Positions 58,701-64,000 of a stretch of DNA of 64,000 nucleotides are shown piece after piece. The notes under the pieces are model-generated. The model was not told the origin of the DNA and made no database searches. It saw only the letters and a program-made list of their open reading frames with translations. Each line of letters starts with the position of its first letter. Within the stretch, counting starts at the first letter, position 1. Position numbers and translations under genes: made by a program. This DNA is from Chionis minor (lineage: Eukaryota; Chordata; Aves; Charadriiformes; Chionididae). Where the stretch lies: NCBI GenBank assembly GCA_013398295.1, contig VZSF01004771.1, positions 170,641-234,640 of the forward strand, in the 5' to 3' direction.

Positions 58701-59219
58701 TTATTAAACTTTGTTACAAAATAGAAAGACATCATTAATATATCATGGCATGACTATATCTTATGTAGTATAGCAAGGCGTGTGACCTTCTATTGTAGTT
58801 AGTGCAATTGTAACAGTCTGTCAGGGGGTTCAGTTACCACAAGAGCAGCACTAATTGCTTTAAATAAAATATATTTTTTTTAATTTTTAGAAATAGTTTT
58901 CATTACTTTTGTGTTTGTTTCCTTCAAACATGGCTTTATCTTTTAAAAACAAGCTTAATATAGCATGTGGGATTTTGAAAATGAAGTTGGATGGCCAGAA
59001 ATTGAGGTCTACTTATTATTTTTTTTTTTTGGCTTTTTTATTTCCTTATCTCTTCCACTGTCTTTTCCTCCATCAAATGGATTTTGATTTAAAAAAAAAA
59101 AAAATCCAATTTTTGATTTTTTGCCTTTGTATTTTGATGGAAGAGTTTTGTTACATCCGCCTGGCAACAAAAATCATCATAGCGCTTTGAATGAAGATTT
59201 ATTAAATCTCTAGTCTAAC
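55766..59219 (+). other. RSPO2 intron downstream of the Fu1 exon
   Basis: No further exon was found by eye, and the expected next exon (second furin-like repeat) is not visible. A consensus AATAAA occurs at 56086-56091. An 11-bp tandem duplication (CATTTATTAAA twice) lies at 58688-58709, and a 14-A run at 59091-59104. Confidence 0.6.
55779..55792. repeat. 14-bp copy of an exon segment in the start of the intron
   Basis: GAATGCTTACATTC here is identical to 55693-55706 inside the RSPO2 exon (codons around Gly-Glu-Cys-Leu-His-Ser). The intronic copy begins 19 bases after the donor GT and is followed by ATTTTTGCAGG, an acceptor-like sequence. Confidence 0.9.
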
Positions 59220-59323
59220 TGGACACAGCACTCCAGATGGGGCCTCACCAGGGCAGAGTAAGGGGGGAGGATGACCTCCCTCCACCTGCTTGCCACACTT
59301 CTCCTGATGCACCCCAACATCAA
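59220..59323 (-). mobile_element. Internal CR1 scrap, truncated at both ends
   Basis: CACTCCAGATGGGGCCTCAC to CTTCTCCTGATGCACCCC matches the interior of the CR1 copy at about 48001-48091 in the same orientation. Neither the 3' end nor upstream ORF2 is present. The missing 3' end is unusual for target-primed insertion, which normally truncates only the 5' side. Confidence 0.85.
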
Positions 59324-62300
59324 GGGGACACCTCAAGCAAGAACCAAATTTCAATGCAAAGGCTACTAAGCCCTTCAATTGAGGAATGCCATGTTTCCTT
59401 TCTCAGCTTCAGTCTGCAGCTTCCCTTTGCAAAATATGACTTATGCCTCTGTCTCAAAGGTGTTCAGTACAGTTCAGTGGTGGTCTCTTTCCTACGCTGC
59501 TGGTTGCTGGTTTCCACTTGCGCAGATTCTCTCGTGTTCTCGTTTCCCTTTCCCATAGTCAACTGCTCTTCACTGGGGTCTGCGTTTCATGTGGCACAAA
59601 CTTGCTGTGAATAGTCGTTGTTACTAACATTACTGGGAATTCATTGGCTCTCTTTGCCACTATGTGTACTACAAAATACCTTTGTTATGAAGGGAGTTAT
59701 GGATGAATACTCAGTGATATTGGTTGTGTTTAGAAAGGAACAATGTGGCAATGTAAGTGCTACAGGAAAGGGATCTTTCACAAAGGCAGAATAAGGCTTG
59801 TGTAAATTTTTCAGGATTATGCATATCAGTAAAAATACTTTACAAATGAGTAAACCACTTTTTACAGTTGAGATTGACATCTTTTGACCTTAAAATTCAT
59901 TGTATTGCACTTAATGTGAGAAGCTACTATAGTAAACCTTCTTGTTTATGTATGTTAAAATATGAAGCACATGCATCTCAATATGGAGCATTTTATACCT
60001 TGTATTGAACTTCAAGTGAATTATATTTCCCTACAATTCAGCTTATTGTGCCTCATCTTATAGACTGATGATAAGTTTTACTGTGGACGGATAGTATTTG
60101 TTTTGGTAACATTATGCTTTTTGTAATAATAGTGCAGAATGAAGGTGTTTACAGGAGCACCTACTCTTCTTTTACCATAACAAGCATATGCACCTGGGTC
60201 TAAACCTAATTCAATGTCTGAATTTGTATTTTGAACTCCCGGGCTTTTGATTTCTTCTCTAAAATGTAAGTGTGTCCGTTCTTTAATTCTCATATTAAAA
60301 GAAGAATGAGTAGGAGTGGCTTATTATGACTGTCAGGAAGCCAAAGCAGATCAGGAAAAACCTTTTAATATCACTGTGGTTCATCTGCTTAATATGTATC
60401 TCTAATTTTGGCATTTTTTGTAATCTGGGATTTCTCTTTTCAGAGTTCTTTAATGCACCATTTATGTATTTTTCTATAAATATTTTAAGTTTCATCCACA
60501 TCAATCAGCTTTGGGTTTTTATGCTATTTAATAAATGGCAGAAAAATATTTGGGAGATATAAATGAGGTTATAAAGCCTAAATGCAAATATTTTATTTCT
60601 TGCTAGCTAAACGCACTTCTTACAAACCAGACTGGTTGCCCTACACTTGACTGAAACATGGTTCATAGCTATTACTTTTAAAAAAAATCTGGTGTATGTG
60701 TGAAAGCACTTCAGAATAAGATTATTTCTAAAGTGCCTTGGGGTGCTAGAACTCATTGGAAATTAAGGAAAAGGGGATTTTGGCTCCTAACACCTTGCCA
60801 GTCTGTTTCAGTAAGCAAAGTCGAAGATGTTTTAAATTTCTTCAGATTCTTTTCTGCCGATATTTTTTTTTTCCCTTTTTCTCCCCTGCAGAACAACCAA
60901 AGAATCTGATCCTTCAGTTCTGTAGGTTTCCTGGCCATTGACGGAGGCGTGTCACGATATTAGCTTGTGGAGATATATTTCTTTCTGCGGGTATTCTGTA
61001 GCTGCTCTCAAGCATGGAGACACTTTTAAATACTGTAGTCTACCCTTGTGCTGTGCTGAAATGTCAGTCATTCAAGTTCTTACTCTCCTGTCAGCCTAAA
61101 TTAAGAGACTGCACAGTATTGATAGACTTTCCGTTGGAGAAGGTATATAACTTGACCCATAAATCAACATTTTGGATCTCTGTCGAAGGGATAAGTTGTT
61201 GTTTAGCTTTGTTTTGCCTAAACGCTGAAGATACTTGAGCAGAACACTTCTGTCTAATTTCAGCCCAGCTTAGCTTCACCAGACAACATAGTGACTTCTC
61301 TTCCACCCTTTCCCCTGAGAGGTGAAGTCATGGAGCTGTGAATTTATAACCACTCCTGTGACAGTTTGAGATTGAACATAGACTTCTAGAAAGTTAGCTT
61401 TTCTAACTTTTGGAGTACTGCTCTTCTTCAGTTCTCACTTTTCACTTTATAAATATTTATTTATCATGAAATATTATATCTCTTTAGGGTTTTTAATATT
61501 CATTTTGCCCATTAAAGTCATTGCAGTGGGCTCTGGTCTATCTGAGGGGATAATAAAGTTATTAGTTTAAAACTGTCCTCGCTGAGGCAATTAGGACCTT
61601 TGCCATGGATGTCAGTGAGGTCAGAATGTTGTTCTTTTAGCATTTGCATACAACTTTTGTGGGAAATATGGTGTAACGCTGTAAAAAATGTCATCTGTTT
61701 AGAAATAGGCTGTGCTAATGAGCCATACCAGCAGATTTCCCTGGTGGGCCTCCCTGAGTGCTTTTTTCAGACCAGTTCTGTGAGGATTGTACCAGAGAGA
61801 GATGTGTGTTCTTCATGAAGTCACTTCATAAGTGACTTTCAGAGGTGTTTTATACCTTTCATTTGGAAGGATGGAAGCAAATATTTGACTTCCTGACTTT
61901 CCCAAGATAGAAACACTGGAAAGAAAATATACAATTGTGCTAGAAGAGCTGCAGTAAGAGTGTTATGTGTCTGAGGGGTCCTGGTTATGTAGAGGGTAGT
62001 AGAGCCAGTGGGATATAAGGAGACATGGTGCTGAGGAGGAGTAGAAGGCATTTGAGGTCTGGCAGGAAGCAGACCCTTGATGAGACACTGCAATTTGAAC
62101 ACAAGGGAAGGAAGAGGTAGGGACTCAAGCGTCTGCCCCTAATGAACAGGGGTTGTTGCTAGGTTGAATGTTGTTGCTAGCTGAATGGGACCAGCAGCAA
62201 TGAAGCACCCTTTACTACTTCACTCTCAGTTTCTGAAGATTAGGTTTCCAACTTTGTCGTTGTTGCCCTGCAAGTGTGGTGATTGCTCTTTGGGGTTCTT

Positions 62301-62621
62301 CTGCACAACAGAATTTATCAACTCTCTCTCCTGTCAACATCAATCTCATCTTTCCCCGTGCCTCCAAAGCTTCCACTTCCTAGGCTCCCTCTCCTTACTG
62401 CTTTGAAAATCTCTCAGGCAGTTACCCCTGTCTATCTGGAAACCTGGTGGGCACTATTTTCTGTTTATTTTCAGACAAAAGAAATCAAAGTATTTCTGAA
62501 GAATACTGTGGGTTGTACAATATCTATTTCTTTCCTCTAAAGAGCTCCTTGGGTCTAAAATCTTAGCTACACTCAAGAGTTTTGGTCTTGTTTCCTTTGG
62601 GTTTTTTTGGTATTGTAAACT
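59324..62621 (+). other. RSPO2 intron, no gene seen
   Basis: The sequence is AT-rich with short open frames only. A 9-bp inverted repeat with a 3-base spacer lies at 61818-61838 (AAGTCACTT / AAGTGACTT). Confidence 0.6.
61818..61838. other. Perfect 9-bp inverted repeat, 3-nt spacer
   Basis: AAGTCACTT (61818-61826), CAT, AAGTGACTT (61830-61838). Each arm is itself close to palindromic. Confidence 0.85.
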
Positions 62622-63840
62622 TCATAGAATCATAGAATAGTTTAAGTTGGAAGGGACCGTAAAGATCATCTAGTTCCAACCCACCTGCCATGGGCAAGGA
62701 CACCTCCTACTCTACCAGATTGCTCAAAGCCTCACCCAACCTGACCTTGAACACTTCCAGGGATAGGGCATCCACAACTTCCCTGGACAACCAGTTCCAG
62801 TGCCTCACTACCCTCATGGTGAAAAATTTCTTCCTGATACCGAATCTAAACCTACCCTCTTCCAGTTTAAAAGCATTACACCTTGTCCTATCACTACATG
62901 CCCTTGTAAAAAGTTTTCTTTCCAGATTTCCAGATTTCTTGTAGGCCCCTTTCAGATACTGGAAGGCTGCTGTAAGGTCTCCCTGGAACCTTCCCTTCTC
63001 CAGGATGAACAACCCCAACTCTGTCAGCCTGTCTTCATAGCAGAGGTGCTCTTAACCCTTTGTGGCCCTCCTCTGGACCCGCTCGAATAGGTCCATATCC
63101 TTCTTACGTTGGGGGCTCCAGAGCTGGATGCAGTACCCCAGGTGGAGTCTTACGAGAGCAGAGTGGAGGTGGAGAATTACCTTCCTTGAACTGCTGGCCA
63201 CAATTCTTTGAGGCAGCCAAGGATATGGTTGGGTTTCTGGGTTGCAAGCACACATTGCCGGCTCATGTTGAGCTTCTCGTCTACTAAAACCCCCAAGTCC
63301 CTCTCCTCAGGGCTGCTCTCAATCCATTCTGTGCCCAGCCTGTATTTGTGCATGGGATTGCTCTGACCCATGTGCAGGACCTTGCATGTGGCCTTGTTGA
63401 ACTTCATGAGCTTTGCACGGGCCCGCCTCTCAAGCCTGTCCACATCCCTCTGGATGGCATCCCTTCCCTCCAGCATGTCAACCGCTCCACAAAGCTGGGT
63501 ACCATCAGCAAACTTGCTGGGGGTGCACTCAGTCCCAACATCCATGTCACCAACAAAGATGTTAAACAGCACTGGTCCCAGTACTGACCCCTGAGGAATG
63601 CCATTCATTACTGCTTGCCACTTGGACATCGACCCATTGATCGCAACTGTTTGAGTGTAGCCATCCAGCCAATTCATTATCCAATGAGTGGGCCATCCAT
63701 CAAATCCGTGTCTTTCCAATTTTGAGACGAGGATATCATGCAGGACAGTGTCAAATGCCTTGCACGAGTCCAGGTAGATGATGACAGTTGCTCTTCCCTT
63801 GTCCACCAATGTTGTAACCTCATTGTAGAAGGCCAGACTT
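62622..63840 (-). mobile_element. CR1 LINE, 1.2 kb, RT core with altered catalytic box
   Basis: The + strand starts TCATAGAATCATAGAATAGT, the reversed CR1 octamers, and runs to about AGAAGGCCAGACTTCTAGG. The 210-codon minus-strand frame at 63177-63809 carries the RT motifs [16 protein letters not shown] and [16 protein letters not shown]. The catalytic box reads FADG instead of FADD because the last codon is GGT (63501-63503). The Lys usually seen in the FSKAFD motif is also kept, but its Phe-Ser pair is replaced (DSCKAFD). The C-terminal part continues in other frames at 63052-63255 and 62707-63018. The 3' variant matches the copy at 5844. The endonuclease is missing, so the element is inactive. 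Confidence 0.95.
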
Positions 63841-64000
63841 CTAGGTAATCTTTAAGTGGAATCAAAAGAATACACTAGCAGCATGGTTTAGCTACTAAAA
63901 TTATACAGCAAATGGAACTACTGAACTGGTGAGAAAATCAATTAGGTCTACAGCTAGTAAATTGAGGTAAAATAAAATCGCTTTTGACAAGAACCTTCTC
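63841..64000 (+). other. RSPO2 intron at the window edge
   Basis: Short AT-rich unique sequence with nothing recognisable. Confidence 0.55.

Noticed and set aside
47509..63840. Reverse-transcriptase sequences as parts of an endogenous retrovirus
   Set aside because: The motifs (FADD box, [13 protein letters not shown], octamer tail, no long terminal repeats) are those of CR1 non-LTR elements.
59641..64000. Next RSPO2 exon (second furin-like repeat)
   Set aside because: Scanned by eye for the Cys-rich pattern and splice signals and not found. The cysteine codons near 61755 are not in an R-spondin spacing.
1..64000. CRISPR array or other prokaryotic defence system
   Set aside because: No regularly spaced repeats and no bacterial gene structure. 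The sequence is vertebrate intronic DNA.

Overview
The window looks like a piece of a bird genome. It is AT-rich, intron-like DNA scattered with CR1 non-LTR retrotransposon fragments whose 3' ends carry the avian-type octamer tail (ATTCTATG repeats). I support only one protein-coding exon, at 55571-55759 on the + strand. It encodes the first furin-like cysteine-rich domain of R-spondin 2 (RSPO2), a secreted amplifier of Wnt signalling. It has a clean AG acceptor and GTGAGT donor, and both boundaries are phase 1.

I read the remaining ~63.8 kb as RSPO2 intron: about 55.6 kb upstream of the exon and 8.2 kb downstream. I did not find the signal-peptide exon upstream or the second furin-like exon downstream, so both are presumed to lie outside the window. 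None of the other longer open frames resembles a gene apart from those inside CR1 copies.

Layout. 1-5843: unique intronic DNA starting with a T/G homopolymer. 5844-6544: CR1 (minus). 10828-11597: CR1 (plus). About 14451-14715 and 16718-16838: ancient MIR-type SINE relics. 19704-19730: a 27-base T run beside a minus-strand open frame, a possible retrocopy. 30000-30373: GC-rich island with a strong hairpin and a donor-like sequence. 34247-34658: CR1 (minus). 38738-38858: MIR relic (minus). About 40010-40740: very degenerate CR1/L3-like DNA. 42307-43031: CR1 (minus), with a possible further remnant at 43290-43400. 47509-49010: the longest CR1 (minus), with reverse-transcriptase motifs. About 52290-52440: MIR-like relic. 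52551-52995: CR1 3' end (plus). 55571-55759: RSPO2 exon. 59220-59323: internal CR1 scrap. 62622-63840: second long CR1 (minus).

There is no operon-like gene cooperation here. The CR1 copies are 5'-truncated, mostly frame-broken and mostly antisense to RSPO2, as expected for tolerated intronic insertions. I saw no CRISPR array, rRNA gene, functional tRNA gene or clear new biological system. The points most worth checking are a 14-bp exact repeat shared by the exon and the start of the next intron, several strong foldback sequences, and the GC-rich island with a donor-like site.
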